A DNA stretch of 64,000 nucleotides from Marinobacter sp. 2_MG-2023 (GTDB lineage Bacteria > Pseudomonadota > Gammaproteobacteria > Pseudomonadales > Oleiphilaceae), in contig NZ_JAUOPH010000001.1 of assembly GCF_030546935.1 (NCBI RefSeq), positions 744,001 through 808,000 on the forward strand. Reading direction: 5' to 3'. Shown one piece after another: positions 37,061 to 45,557 of the stretch; within the stretch, counting starts at the first letter, position 1, and every line of letters begins with the position of its first letter. Made by a program: the position numbers and the translations under genes. The notes under the pieces are model-generated. The model saw only the letters and a list, made by a program, of their open reading frames with translations. It was not told where the DNA came from and searched no databases.

Positions 37061-38455
37061 TCAGCCATGAATACGCTCAAGTTCCGCAATAAGCTTACCG
37101 TGAATTCCGCCAAAACCGCCGTTACTCATGATGACTATCTGACAAGGGCTGGGCAGCTCTTTCACGACGCGCTCAATTAACGCCTCTACGCTGGACTCTA
37201 CACTGTGCTGCCCGGACTCGGGGTTTTCCGTCTGCCATGCTGATACCAGCTCCGGCAACCAGTCCATATTGTTGAGGTTGGCCCAATAAACCCTGTCGGC
37301 CAACGCGGCACTCGGCAGCAGCGTATGCTGGTGAACGCCCTGTTTCATGGTATTGGACCGGGGTTCAATAAGTGCAACGACCGGTTCGTCCCCAACCTGA
37401 TTGCGCAGACCTTCCAACGTAGTCGCAATGGCCGTCGGATGGTGGGCAAAGTCGTCATACACCCTAATTCCACCGATATCGGCCAGCAATTCCATACGGC
37501 GCTTCACACCAGAGAACCGACACAGGGCCGCTACCGCATGATCCGGTGTTACGCCTACGTGCTTCGCGGCGGCAATCGCGGCCAGGGCATTGCGTACGTT
37601 ATGCATCCCGGTCTGCCCCCACTTCACTACCGCAACCGGTTGTTCATGATGGATAACCATAAACCGGCTACCGTCTTCCGATAAGAGCTCGGCGCGCCAA
37701 TCTGCGGACCCGGCTATCTCGCTGCCGATGGCCGTATCCTGCACCGGGCTCCAACACCCCATGGCCAACGCCTTGTCGAGATGCGCATCAAGGCTCGGGC
37801 GAATAATCAGTCCCTGGGAAGGAACCGTGCGTACGAGGTGATGGAACTGACGCTCAATCGCTTCGACATTGTCGAAAATATCCGCATGGTCGAATTCGAG
37901 GTTGTTCAGTATCAGAGTGTGAGGGCGGTAATGAACAAACTTGGAACGTTTATCGAAGAAGGCGCTGTCGTACTCGTCGGCTTCAATTACAAAAAAATCG
38001 CTCTTCCCTAGACTGGCCGAAACCGGGAAATCCTTGGGTACACCCCCGACCAGATAACCGGGCGCCAGCCCCGCCTGCTCAAGAATCCAGAGCAGCATGG
38101 CGGTAGTCGTGGTTTTTCCATGGGTCCCTGCCACAGCCAGCACCCATCTGTGCCGCAGCACTTCGCGAGACAACCATTCAGGGCCTGACATGTAATCGAT
38201 GTTGCGATTCAGAACCGCCTCAACTTCGGGGTTACCCCGAGACATGGCGTTGCCGATCAGCACGAGGTCAGGCCTTGGCTCAAGGTGGTCTTTATTGAAG
38301 CCTTCCATCAGGCTGATGCCCTGCGCCTCTAACTGTGTGCTCATGGGCGGGTAAACACCCTGGTCGGAACCGGTCACTGTGTGGCCAAGTTCCCGCGCCA
38401 GAACAGCCAGGCTGCCCATAAACGTGCCACAGATTCCTAGAATATGAATGTGCAT
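37061..38455 (-). CDS. mpl: Murein tripeptide ligase
   Basis: Recycling enzyme joining L-Ala-gamma-D-Glu-meso-DAP to UDP-MurNAc. The 464 residues belong to the Mur-ligase family: MHIHILGICGTFMGSLAVLAREL start, ATP loop AVAGTHGKTTTTAML near 105-119, EADEYDSAFFDKR near 175 and DDFAHHPTAIATTLEG near 337. The N-terminal GICGTFMG and absence of further pathway genes distinguish it from MurC. The ATG at 38455 is preceded by GGAGAGG; a longer reading adds 11 unlikely residues. Divergent from pfp. Confidence 0.93.
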   Translation of the reverse strand: MHIHILGICGTFMGSLAVLARELGHTVTGSDQGVYPPMSTQLEAQGISLMEGFNKDHLEPRPDLVLIGNAMSRGNPEVEAVLNRNIDYMSGPEWLSREVLRHRWVLAVAGTHGKTTTTAMLLWILEQAGLAPGYLVGGVPKDFPVSASLGKSDFFVIEADEYDSAFFDKRSKFVHYRPHTLILNNLEFDHADIFDNVEAIERQFHHLVRTVPSQGLIIRPSLDAHLDKALAMGCWSPVQDTAIGSEIAGSADWRAELLSEDGSRFMVIHHEQPVAVVKWGQTGMHNVRNALAAIAAAKHVGVTPDHAVAALCRFSGVKRRMELLADIGGIRVYDDFAHHPTAIATTLEGLRNQVGDEPVVALIEPRSNTMKQGVHQHTLLPSAALADRVYWANLNNMDWLPELVSAWQTENPESGQHSVESSVEALIERVVKELPSPCQIVIMSNGGFGGIHGKLIAELERIHG

Positions 38456-38610
38456 TCGCCGACTGTCCTCTCCGTTGAAACCCGACAAGCCTCCCGTATC
38501 CGCCCCACCCCGTCAAGAGCGCAACCATTCGCATTTCCCGCCATGAAAATCGTCTGCATTTAACGTATCATCTGCGCCATTATTGAAACTGCAGGAGGCT
38601 CCACCCCGAC

Positions 38611-39873
38611 ATGGCCATCAAGAACGCATTCTACGCTCAGTCCGGCGGTGTTACCGCCGTTATTAATGCCAGTGCCTGTGGGGTCATTCAGACCGCCCGC
38701 AAGCACTCGGACAAGATCGGCAAAGTCTTTGCCGGGCGCAACGGCATTCTGGGTGCCCTGAACGAAGAGCTGATTGATACCAGCCTTGAAAGTGATGACG
38801 CCATTCAGGCGCTTATCCACACGCCGGGCGGCGCTTTCGGTTCCTGTCGGCACAAGCTGAAAAACTTCTCGGAAAACCGCCGGGAATATGAGCGGCTTAT
38901 CGAAGTATTCCGTGCCCACGACATTGGTTACTTTTTCTACAACGGTGGCGGTGACTCCCAGGACACCGCATACAAGGTCTCGCAGATGGGTGAGAAAATG
39001 GGTTATCCCATTACCTGCATCGGTGTTCCCAAAACTGTCGATAACGACTTGCCGTTTACGGACTGCTGCCCGGGCTTTGGCTCAGTAGCCAAATACATCG
39101 CCACCTCCACCCTGGAAGCCAGTCTGGATATCAAATCCATGTGCGAGACTTCCACCAAGGTATTCATACTGGAAGTCATGGGGCGCCACGCTGGCTGGAT
39201 TGCGGCTTCCGGTGGCCTGGCGGGTCAGGAAGAGGGCGAGCCACCTCACATCATTCTGTTCCCGGAAATCCCTTTCAACCGCGATGCGTTTCTGGCGCGG
39301 GTCGATTTTTGCGTCAAAGAATACGGCTACTGTGTTGTTGTCGCTTCTGAAGGTGCCCAGTATGAAGATGGCCGTTTTCTGGCCGATGCCGGCGCCAAAG
39401 ATGCATTCGGCCACACCCAGCTCGGTGGCGTAGCGCCGGCACTGGCCAACATGGTCAAGCAGGCACTGGGACACAAATACCACTGGGCCGTCGCTGACTA
39501 TCTCCAGCGCAGTGCTCGTCATATTGCATCAGCAACAGACGTTGAGCAGGCCTATGCGGTAGGAAAAGCAGCAGTGGAAATGGCTCTGGACGGTAAACAG
39601 GCACTTATGCCCACCATCGTACGAGAGCAGGCAAAGCCTTACACCTGGAAGATTGGAGAGGCACCGCTGAGCGAAGTTGCAAACCAGGAAAAGAAAATGC
39701 CGATCCACTACATTACGGATGATGGTTTCGGTATTACAAAGGATTGCAGGGACTACCTCGAACCACTGATTGCCGGCGAGAGCTTCCCTCCTTTCGACAA
39801 CGGCTTACCCCGAGTTGCCAAACTGAAAAACACGCTTGCAGAAAAGAAGCTGAAAACCGATTTTCAGCTCTGA
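38611..39873 (+). CDS. pfp: Pyrophosphate-dependent 6-phosphofructokinase
   Basis: Reversible phosphorylation of fructose 6-phosphate using PPi. It has 420 residues. The two positions that set the phosphate donor read as PPi type: Asp in NGGGDSQDT (residues about 111-118, where ATP enzymes have Gly after the first Asp) and Lys in PKTVDNDL (140-147; ATP enzymes have PGTIDND). GFGSVAKYIATSTLE and EVMGRHAGWIA complete the site. AGGAGG lies upstream of the start. It is monocistronic, with a strong terminator after it. Marine oxidisers that rely on gluconeogenesis often keep this enzyme instead of the ATP form. Confidence 0.9.
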   Translation: MAIKNAFYAQSGGVTAVINASACGVIQTARKHSDKIGKVFAGRNGILGALNEELIDTSLESDDAIQALIHTPGGAFGSCRHKLKNFSENRREYERLIEVFRAHDIGYFFYNGGGDSQDTAYKVSQMGEKMGYPITCIGVPKTVDNDLPFTDCCPGFGSVAKYIATSTLEASLDIKSMCETSTKVFILEVMGRHAGWIAASGGLAGQEEGEPPHIILFPEIPFNRDAFLARVDFCVKEYGYCVVVASEGAQYEDGRFLADAGAKDAFGHTQLGGVAPALANMVKQALGHKYHWAVADYLQRSARHIASATDVEQAYAVGKAAVEMALDGKQALMPTIVREQAKPYTWKIGEAPLSEVANQEKKMPIHYITDDGFGITKDCRDYLEPLIAGESFPPFDNGLPRVAKLKNTLAEKKLKTDFQL

Positions 39874-39907
39874 ATGACAGCCTGATTGCCCGGCTTTAGG
39901 AGCAATC

Positions 39908-39945
39908 AAAAAAAGGCCCTGCAGTTTTTGCAGGGCCTTTTTTAA
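39908..39945. terminator. Bidirectional terminator between pfp and glutaredoxin
   Basis: A near-perfect stem AAAAAGGCCCTGCA / TGCAGGGCCTTTTTT around GTTTT, with T runs on both strands, between two convergent genes. Confidence 0.93.
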
Positions 39946-39961
39946 ATCTCTCAAATGCCAC

Positions 39962-40216
39962 TCAGTGCACTTTCCCCGCTTCCAGCTCCCGCACATAAGC
40001 CGCAAATTCGTCATAGCCGCCAATGTATCTGCTGCCCACAAGAATCTGTGGAACGGTATGCACGGCGCGGCCAATCTTGTCAGCTATATCCGCTTTCGTC
40101 ATACCCTGTTCGATCATATCAATCCAGGTATACGGCATGTTACGAGACTCACACAGGCTTATTGCGCGCACACAGAATCCGCAACTCGAACGACCGTAAA
40201 TAGTCACCTGCTCCAT
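39962..40216 (-). CDS. Glutaredoxin
   Basis: An 84-residue dithiol glutaredoxin using glutathione to reduce disulfides or to feed ribonucleotide reductase. The active site is CGFC (Cys12 and Cys15), a variation on CPYC; TVPQILVGSRYIGGYDEF supplies the cis-Pro and glutathione-binding residues. A strong GGAGG lies before the ATG. A palindrome occurs 22 bases upstream (40238). It could correspond to GrxC, but the CGFC site prevents a firm symbol. Confidence 0.85.
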   Translation of the reverse strand: MEQVTIYGRSSCGFCVRAISLCESRNMPYTWIDMIEQGMTKADIADKIGRAVHTVPQILVGSRYIGGYDEFAAYVRELEAGKVH

Positions 40217-40237
40217 AAAAACCTCCGGAATAGTTAA

Positions 40238-40254
40238 CCCGGAATAATTCCGGG
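40238..40254. repeat. Perfect 17-base dyad in the glutaredoxin leader
   Basis: CCCGGAAT-A-ATTCCGGG has eight-base arms around one A. A partial copy CCGGAATA lies just before at 40225. The spacing suits a dimeric DNA-binding protein better than an RNA hairpin, since the loop would be one base. The rest of 40217-40414 is AT-rich with no gene. Confidence 0.55.
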
Positions 40255-40414
40255 GTGATATTTAAAAGGGGTGTCAAAAGTTCTAAAAACATGATGACAT
40301 GATTGTGGAAAATTAAAAATTGATGCTTTGAATGGCCGCTATAGTACAGGACCATACGTAGAGCAATTTCATTGAACTCAAGGAGCAATTACTTATCACG
40401 ACAAGGAGAACTTT

Positions 40415-40858
40415 GTGGTCTACCTGACCCTGTTTCTGACCTCGTTCGCCGCGGCAACGCTGTTGCCGGCCTATTCAGAAATACTGACAGGCACGCTGGT
40501 TGTACAGGGATACTCAGTATGGTGGCTGTGGGTCTGGGCCACATTAGGCAACACTTTGGGATCCGTAGTTAACGGCATTATTGGCAGGCAGGTTGATCGT
40601 CTGAAGCATAAACGCTGGTTTCCTATCAGCGAAGCCCAGCTCCACAAGGCCAGAAACCGCTTCAATCGTTACGGCCAGTGGTCTTTGCTGCTGGGCTGGT
40701 TGCCACTGGGCGGCGACGCCCTGACACTGGTCGGCGGAATCATGCGCGTGCCCTGGCTCAACTTTGTTGTGCTCGTGGGTATCGGAAAAGGACTGCGTTA
40801 CGCCTTTGTGATCTGGCTGGTTGCCGAAGCGTCGGGCGTGTCGTCGCCCTCGCCGTAA
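40415..40858 (+). CDS. YqaA-family membrane protein (DedA-related)
   Basis: A 147-residue inner-membrane protein of the YqaA group, a small DedA/SNARE-associated relative. It has the amphipathic re-entrant GNTLGSVVNGIIGRQVDRL, then FNRYGQWSLLLGWLPLGGDALTLVGGIMRVPW, with three to four membrane segments. It starts with GTG 40415 after AAGGAGA. The last 61 bases are convergent with, and overlap, the kinase gene on the other strand. A role in lipid transport or membrane homeostasis is inferred. Confidence 0.78.
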   Translation: MVYLTLFLTSFAAATLLPAYSEILTGTLVVQGYSVWWLWVWATLGNTLGSVVNGIIGRQVDRLKHKRWFPISEAQLHKARNRFNRYGQWSLLLGWLPLGGDALTLVGGIMRVPWLNFVVLVGIGKGLRYAFVIWLVAEASGVSSPSP

Positions 40859-42243
40859 AGGTATTTGCGCAACAACGTCTCACCGTTAAACTCAGAGTGC
40901 AGCACGGCTATAAAGGTATACACACCGATCAGTTTGCGGTTAAGAAAAACAAATTCGCTCGGTGGCACCCTGAAATAGCGACTGATGGCCGATCGCGCGG
41001 CTTGCCGGGCCACCCTAGATGGCAAGTCGCTTTGCTTCCAGCGATACTGACCCTGGCTGTTAACTGCGTAGTCTGGCCAAGATTCATGATCACTGGATAA
41101 GGGCTCCAGAACTGACATACATACCTGGCCAAACTTCTCGAGCACCTCACTGGGCCAGTCCTTGCTCATGAAGCGCAGCTTTACCCCACCATCGATTACT
41201 GCATCAAGGTCATCTTCATAGGAGGCCCGGATCATCTGCATGACTGGATCAAGAAAGCCCCTTGAATAGGCCTGAACTGCGCCAAAGTCCAGCAACACAA
41301 TGCGGTCATACTCCACATCCGCGCCGTCTTCTCCGGCAATACGAATACGGTAGTTTCCGAAATTAGGGTCTGTCTGGATTTCGCCCCAAACAAACAACTC
41401 CCGGAAGAAAAGCTCAAGGGCCGCTTCTCCCAGCGCGCTGCGGCGTTGAAGAGACAACTCCCGAACCGCACCGGAGCTGACCGAATGACCATGTTCAAAA
41501 GTTGAGGCGATAACCTGTGCACTGGAATACTCCGGCAGCACCCTGGGCACCACAAAGCGCGGATCATCTGCCAGCATCTGGCGAAACTTCTCGGTGGTGC
41601 GTGCTTCGAGCCGGTAATCGACTTCCCGGTGCATCATTTGACGAACTTCTTCCAGCCAGTCATCAAACTCTGGCCCAAAACTCACCAAACGAGCCACTTT
41701 GAGCAACTGGGCCACAGAATTCAGGTCGCTATCGACAGCGTCTGCAACGCCCGGGTATTGCACCTTAAGCACAAGCTCCAGTCCATCACTGCGCCGAAGT
41801 GCGCGATGGACCTGCCCTAGAGAAGCGGCGCCTATAGGCTCTGGGTCTATATCCAGCTCAGCAAGCTGCTCACCGCCCAACTCTGCCTTGAGCACCCGCT
41901 CTATGGCTGGCCACTCCAGAGAGGTCGTCTGATCCTCCAATGTATGCAGCGCTTCGGTAACCTCTTCGGGCAAGAAATGCTCGCCATAAAGCGCCATCAC
42001 CTGCCCGATTTTCACTACGCTGCCTTTCAGCTTGCCGAGCTCATCCACCAGCAAGCGAGCCTGCTTGGAGAGCATGGCGCGATGGCGCTCATCCCGCCGC
42101 TCCTTGCTGCTGAACCAATTGGTCGCCATGTGCGAAGCCACACGTGTTCCGGCAAAGAGCCCCGCACGAGTCAGGCTCAGCCGGCGTTCAAAGCTACCTG
42201 TCTTGATGCGTGAGACGGATTTACCTGAGTGTCTGGATGACAT
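40798..42243 (-). CDS. ABC1/UbiB-family kinase-like protein
   Basis: Atypical protein-kinase-like protein; UbiB and ADCK3 relatives support coenzyme Q synthesis, but substrates are unclear. It has 481 residues. The ABC1-specific KxGQ motif is KIGQVMALYGEHFLPEEV (about 76-94), the ATP-binding lysine is in LVLKVQYPG, and the DFG-like IVLLDFGAVQAYSRG is near residue 320. It lacks the C-terminal transmembrane pair of E. coli UbiB, so it is a separate subfamily common in Pseudomonas-like genomes. Start ATG 42243 with AGG upstream. It lies at the distal end of the lipB-containing region, 118 bp from lipB. Confidence 0.85.
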   Translation of the reverse strand: MSSRHSGKSVSRIKTGSFERRLSLTRAGLFAGTRVASHMATNWFSSKERRDERHRAMLSKQARLLVDELGKLKGSVVKIGQVMALYGEHFLPEEVTEALHTLEDQTTSLEWPAIERVLKAELGGEQLAELDIDPEPIGAASLGQVHRALRRSDGLELVLKVQYPGVADAVDSDLNSVAQLLKVARLVSFGPEFDDWLEEVRQMMHREVDYRLEARTTEKFRQMLADDPRFVVPRVLPEYSSAQVIASTFEHGHSVSSGAVRELSLQRRSALGEAALELFFRELFVWGEIQTDPNFGNYRIRIAGEDGADVEYDRIVLLDFGAVQAYSRGFLDPVMQMIRASYEDDLDAVIDGGVKLRFMSKDWPSEVLEKFGQVCMSVLEPLSSDHESWPDYAVNSQGQYRWKQSDLPSRVARQAARSAISRYFRVPPSEFVFLNRKLIGVYTFIAVLHSEFNGETLLRKYLYGEGDDTPDASATSQITKA

Positions 42244-42366
42244 GTACACCTGTCCGAATCGGAGAATTTAACCACCTGGTTCAATCTCTTTAGCGTAACA
42301 GCAACAGGTGGCTTGAATCATTATACGAATACTGTAACCACCTGACCCACCCGATTCGAGCTGTAT

Positions 42367-43005
42367 TTAGCGGTTCTGTCGGTAGCTCACACTGGAGTCA
42401 CCCAGGCCCGAGACCAGCTCGGCCACCAGGCGCTGTTCAACATCATCAATGGTCGCGGAGGCAACAAAATCGCTAACCTGGCACATGGCCAGTCCGGCAT
42501 AACCACAGGGATTAATTCTCTGAAATGGCTCCATGTCCATGGCGACATTCAGTGCCAGGCCATGAAAAGAACATCCACGGCGCACACGCAGGCCGAGGGA
42601 TGCGATTTTTGCAGCATCAACATATACGCCCGGGGCATCTGGCCGCGGTTCAGCAGTAATGTCCAGGCCTGCTAATGTGCGAACAATAGCCTGCTCAATG
42701 AGATCAACCAGCGCTCTCACGCCCATCTTGCGGCGCGATAGGTTAATCATCAGATACACCACCAACTGGCCCGGGCCGTGGTAGGTCACTTGCCCGCCCC
42801 GGTCAACCGGAATAACCGGAATATCGCCGGGCGCCAGAATATGCTCGGCTTTTCCGGCCTGCCCCTGTGTATAGACCCTGGGGTGCTCAAGGCACCAGAG
42901 CTCATCTTCTGTGTCATCGCCTCTGTCGGCCGTGAAGCTTTGCATAGCTTCCCAGGTTTCCAGATAGGGCTGGCGCCCCAACGACCTGACAATCAGCTCA
43001 GGCAT
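42367..43005 (-). CDS. lipB: Octanoyl-[ACP]:protein octanoyltransferase
   Basis: Transfers octanoyl groups from ACP to lipoyl domains. It has 212 residues. The catalytic Cys-Lys pair is in [17 protein letters not shown] (lysine replaced by Arg region within family) and [11 protein letters not shown] with the acyl-accepting Cys; [16 protein letters not shown] is the signature. ybeD lies five bases upstream. lipA is not next to it; it is 23 kb away. Confidence 0.93.
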   Translation of the reverse strand: MPELIVRSLGRQPYLETWEAMQSFTADRGDDTEDELWCLEHPRVYTQGQAGKAEHILAPGDIPVIPVDRGGQVTYHGPGQLVVYLMINLSRRKMGVRALVDLIEQAIVRTLAGLDITAEPRPDAPGVYVDAAKIASLGLRVRRGCSFHGLALNVAMDMEPFQRINPCGYAGLAMCQVSDFVASATIDDVEQRLVAELVSGLGDSSVSYRQNR

Positions 43006-43010
43006 CGGAT

Positions 43011-43280
43011 TTACAACACCATGTGTATGCGGCCACTTGCCTTAAGTTCTTCGAACAAGGCTTTCAACTGCGGTTCGCCAGTCGCGACTATGGTCATCCG
43101 GATCGAGCAGAAGCGCCCTTGGCTGCTGTCTTTAACGGAAACATCCGACTCACTGATTCCCGGTGCATGCTGCTCAACAACCCCGATCACAAATTCCGTG
43201 AAATCCGGAGCGGAGTCACCAATCACCTTGATGGCATAGTCGCAGGGAAACTCAATTTTTGGTGCTTTCGGCTCACTCAT
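43011..43280 (-). CDS. ybeD: YbeD-family (DUF493) protein
   Basis: An 89-residue ferredoxin-like protein of DUF493 with [20 protein letters not shown] at the start and [11 protein letters not shown]-like strand [20 protein letters not shown] at the end. Its position between dacA and lipB is conserved in gammaproteobacteria, and its function is still uncertain; an allosteric or lipoate-linked role has been proposed for the family. Confidence 0.9.
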   Translation of the reverse strand: MSEPKAPKIEFPCDYAIKVIGDSAPDFTEFVIGVVEQHAPGISESDVSVKDSSQGRFCSIRMTIVATGEPQLKALFEELKASGRIHMVL

Positions 43281-43312
43281 GCCGTTTTACTCCCGGGTTC
43301 AAATCGCCCTTA

Positions 43313-44503
43313 CTAGAATAACTGAATGAAAAAGAGCTTGATGGCATCCCAGATACGCTTGAACAGGCCACCCTCGGGTATGTCCGTCAAGGCCAGCACG
43401 GGCTGGTCTATCAGCACTTCTCCGTTGAACGACACCTTCACTCGGCCGAGCTCATCACCTGCACTGATGGGCGCTTTGATTACCGAATCGAGATCCACAC
43501 TGGACTCCAGGCTTTCCCGGGATCCACGGGGGATGGTCACGTGAGCGTCTTCAAGCATGCCCACAGAAAGTGTATCCGACTGGCCACCCCATACCTTGGC
43601 TTCAATCAGCTCCTGACCCGCGCGAAATAAGCGCTCGCTCTCATAGTAGCGGAAGCCATAGTTCAGCATTTTCTGGATTTCCTGGGATCGGGCCTGGGAA
43701 CTGTTGGTACCCATTACCGTCGCAATAAACCGGGTATCATTGCGTTTTGCAGAAGCAACCAGGCAGTATCCAGCTTCTTCAGTATGGCCGGTTTTCAAGC
43801 CGTCAACACTGTCATCGCGCCACAACAGGCTGTTTCGGTTAGGCTGTCGGATGTTGTTGTAGGTAAAGTGCTTCTCCGCGTAAATCGGATAATTTTCCGG
43901 GTAATCATTGATAATCGCACGTGCCAGAACAGCCAGGTCATAGGCCGTGGAAAAGTGATCCGGGGAAGGCAGACCCGTTGCATTCTCGAAGTGGGTGTCC
44001 TTCATGCCCAGCAGCTGAGCCTGCTGGTTCATGATATCCACGAATGCTCCCTCACTGCCTGCGACAAATTCTGCCAACGCGACAGACGCATCGTTACCGG
44101 ACTGAATGATAACGCCCTTGAGGAGATCCTCTACGGATACACTGGTACCTTCTTTGACAAATGTCCTTGAGCCTTCCGTTTTCCAGGCCTTTACGCTGAT
44201 GGGCACCATGTCGGTCATGCTGATCCGACCTTCGTCCAGCTCACGCTCAACAATGTAGGCCGTCATCATTTTGGTCAAGCTGGCCGGCGGCAACCGCTCG
44301 TTACTGTTCTCCTCCATAATGATGCGACCACTTGTCGGATCCATCAGCACGTAAGAGCTGCCAGCAATTTGTGGCGGGGAAGGAATCAGCACTGTCTGCG
44401 ACATGGCTTTGGTTGATACAGAGAGCATCAACACCAGGGCGAAAGACGCAAAAATAGGGGAAATCGAGCGAAAAACTGATTTTAATGCCATGGGTCCATT
44501 CAT
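43313..44503 (-). CDS. dacA: D-alanyl-D-alanine carboxypeptidase (PBP5/6 type)
   Basis: Trims the terminal D-Ala from peptidoglycan pentapeptides in the periplasm. The 396 residues carry a signal sequence (ending around VSTKAMS), SxxK Ser75-Lys78 in PPASLTKMM, SGN near 135, KTG near 238 in LKTGHTE, and a C-terminal domain ending in an amphipathic membrane anchor FKRIWDAIKLFFIQLF. An alternative ATG at 44491 would shorten the N-terminus by four residues. It is part of the rodA-rlpA-dacA-ybeD-lipB run. Confidence 0.94.
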   Translation of the reverse strand: MNGPMALKSVFRSISPIFASFALVLMLSVSTKAMSQTVLIPSPPQIAGSSYVLMDPTSGRIIMEENSNERLPPASLTKMMTAYIVERELDEGRISMTDMVPISVKAWKTEGSRTFVKEGTSVSVEDLLKGVIIQSGNDASVALAEFVAGSEGAFVDIMNQQAQLLGMKDTHFENATGLPSPDHFSTAYDLAVLARAIINDYPENYPIYAEKHFTYNNIRQPNRNSLLWRDDSVDGLKTGHTEEAGYCLVASAKRNDTRFIATVMGTNSSQARSQEIQKMLNYGFRYYESERLFRAGQELIEAKVWGGQSDTLSVGMLEDAHVTIPRGSRESLESSVDLDSVIKAPISAGDELGRVKVSFNGEVLIDQPVLALTDIPEGGLFKRIWDAIKLFFIQLF

Positions 44504-44539
44504 TCGTCGTTAAGTGTATTTTTAAGTTTGGCCTGACGC

Positions 44540-45454
44540 CTAGTGTGAATCGGTCAGCACAATTGACTGAGAAAATCCTCTTGCCTCCAGCAGACTCTGG
44601 GTCTTTCTCGCGCTACCCTCATCCTCGAAAGGTCCAACCTGTACCCGGTGAAATCGCCCGGAGTCAGTGTCTACAGAACGCACCCGTACGGGATTGCTGA
44701 GCACGCTTTTCGCGCGCACCTGCAGCTGTTCTGCGGGATCACGACTGCTGAACGACCCGAGCTGAACAAACAGCCCACCACCGTCACCCTCGCCATAGTT
44801 TACGGCTACAGTACTTTCCTTTGTGGGTCCAGCCTGCTTCACTACCGGCTCTTCGCCTGGCGCAAAAGGCTGACCTGCGATAAACATGCGGCCATCCGAC
44901 TCGACCGTAATCGCTTCAACTTCTACCCGGGCAGTTCCGCGTGATTGATAACCCAGCTTCTTGGCCGCAGCGTAAGACAAGTCGATCAGTCGGTCACCAT
45001 GAAATGGTCCACGATCATTAACCCGGACGATAACTGTACGACCATTATCCAGGTTGGTCACCCTTGCATATCCGGGAATCCGCAGTGATTTATGGGCCGC
45101 CGACATTTTGTACATGTCGAACGTTTCACCGTTGGATGTTTTGTGACCGTGAAACTTCTCGCCGTACCAACTCGCTGTGCCACGGGCAACATAACCGTCA
45201 TTGCTATCCATGACAGAGTATTGCTTGCCCCAAACCGTATACGATGACATGTTTCCGGCTCTGGCAGGCTCGTGATAAACCGGCACGGCATCTGACAACC
45301 CGGAGGCATCAAAGTTTCCGGAAGGAGCTCTGTCCTGGCTTATGGTGTAGCGCGACGAATGATCGGTGCCGACCGGTGTCGGAGAGGAGGCGCAGCCAGC
45401 TATTACCAGAGCTGCCGATACCGCCAGCCAAAAACGAAAACAATTTGATATCAC
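44540..45454 (-). CDS. rlpA: RlpA septal/cell-wall lytic lipoprotein
   Basis: Endolytic transglycosylase that cleaves naked glycan strands. The 304 residues begin with a lipoprotein signal (Cys21 in VIAGCASS), then the double-psi beta-barrel with ASWYGEKFHGHKTSNGE and VNDRGPFHGDRLIDLSYAAA (the catalytic Asp and His), and a C-terminal SPOR domain (LFVQLGSFSSRDPAEQ) that binds denuded glycan. It starts with GTG at 45454. It sits after rodA with a 103 bp gap. Confidence 0.93.
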   Translation of the reverse strand: MISNCFRFWLAVSAALVIAGCASSPTPVGTDHSSRYTISQDRAPSGNFDASGLSDAVPVYHEPARAGNMSSYTVWGKQYSVMDSNDGYVARGTASWYGEKFHGHKTSNGETFDMYKMSAAHKSLRIPGYARVTNLDNGRTVIVRVNDRGPFHGDRLIDLSYAAAKKLGYQSRGTARVEVEAITVESDGRMFIAGQPFAPGEEPVVKQAGPTKESTVAVNYGEGDGGGLFVQLGSFSSRDPAEQLQVRAKSVLSNPVRVRSVDTDSGRFHRVQVGPFEDEGSARKTQSLLEARGFSQSIVLTDSH

Positions 45455-45557
45455 TGTCCAGACGCCCTCTGAAATAGTCGCCGAAAAATGAATAAAACAC
45501 CGCGGCGTATACTATTGTAACGGGTTCCCTACATGTATCACCATTACCAGCCTGACA

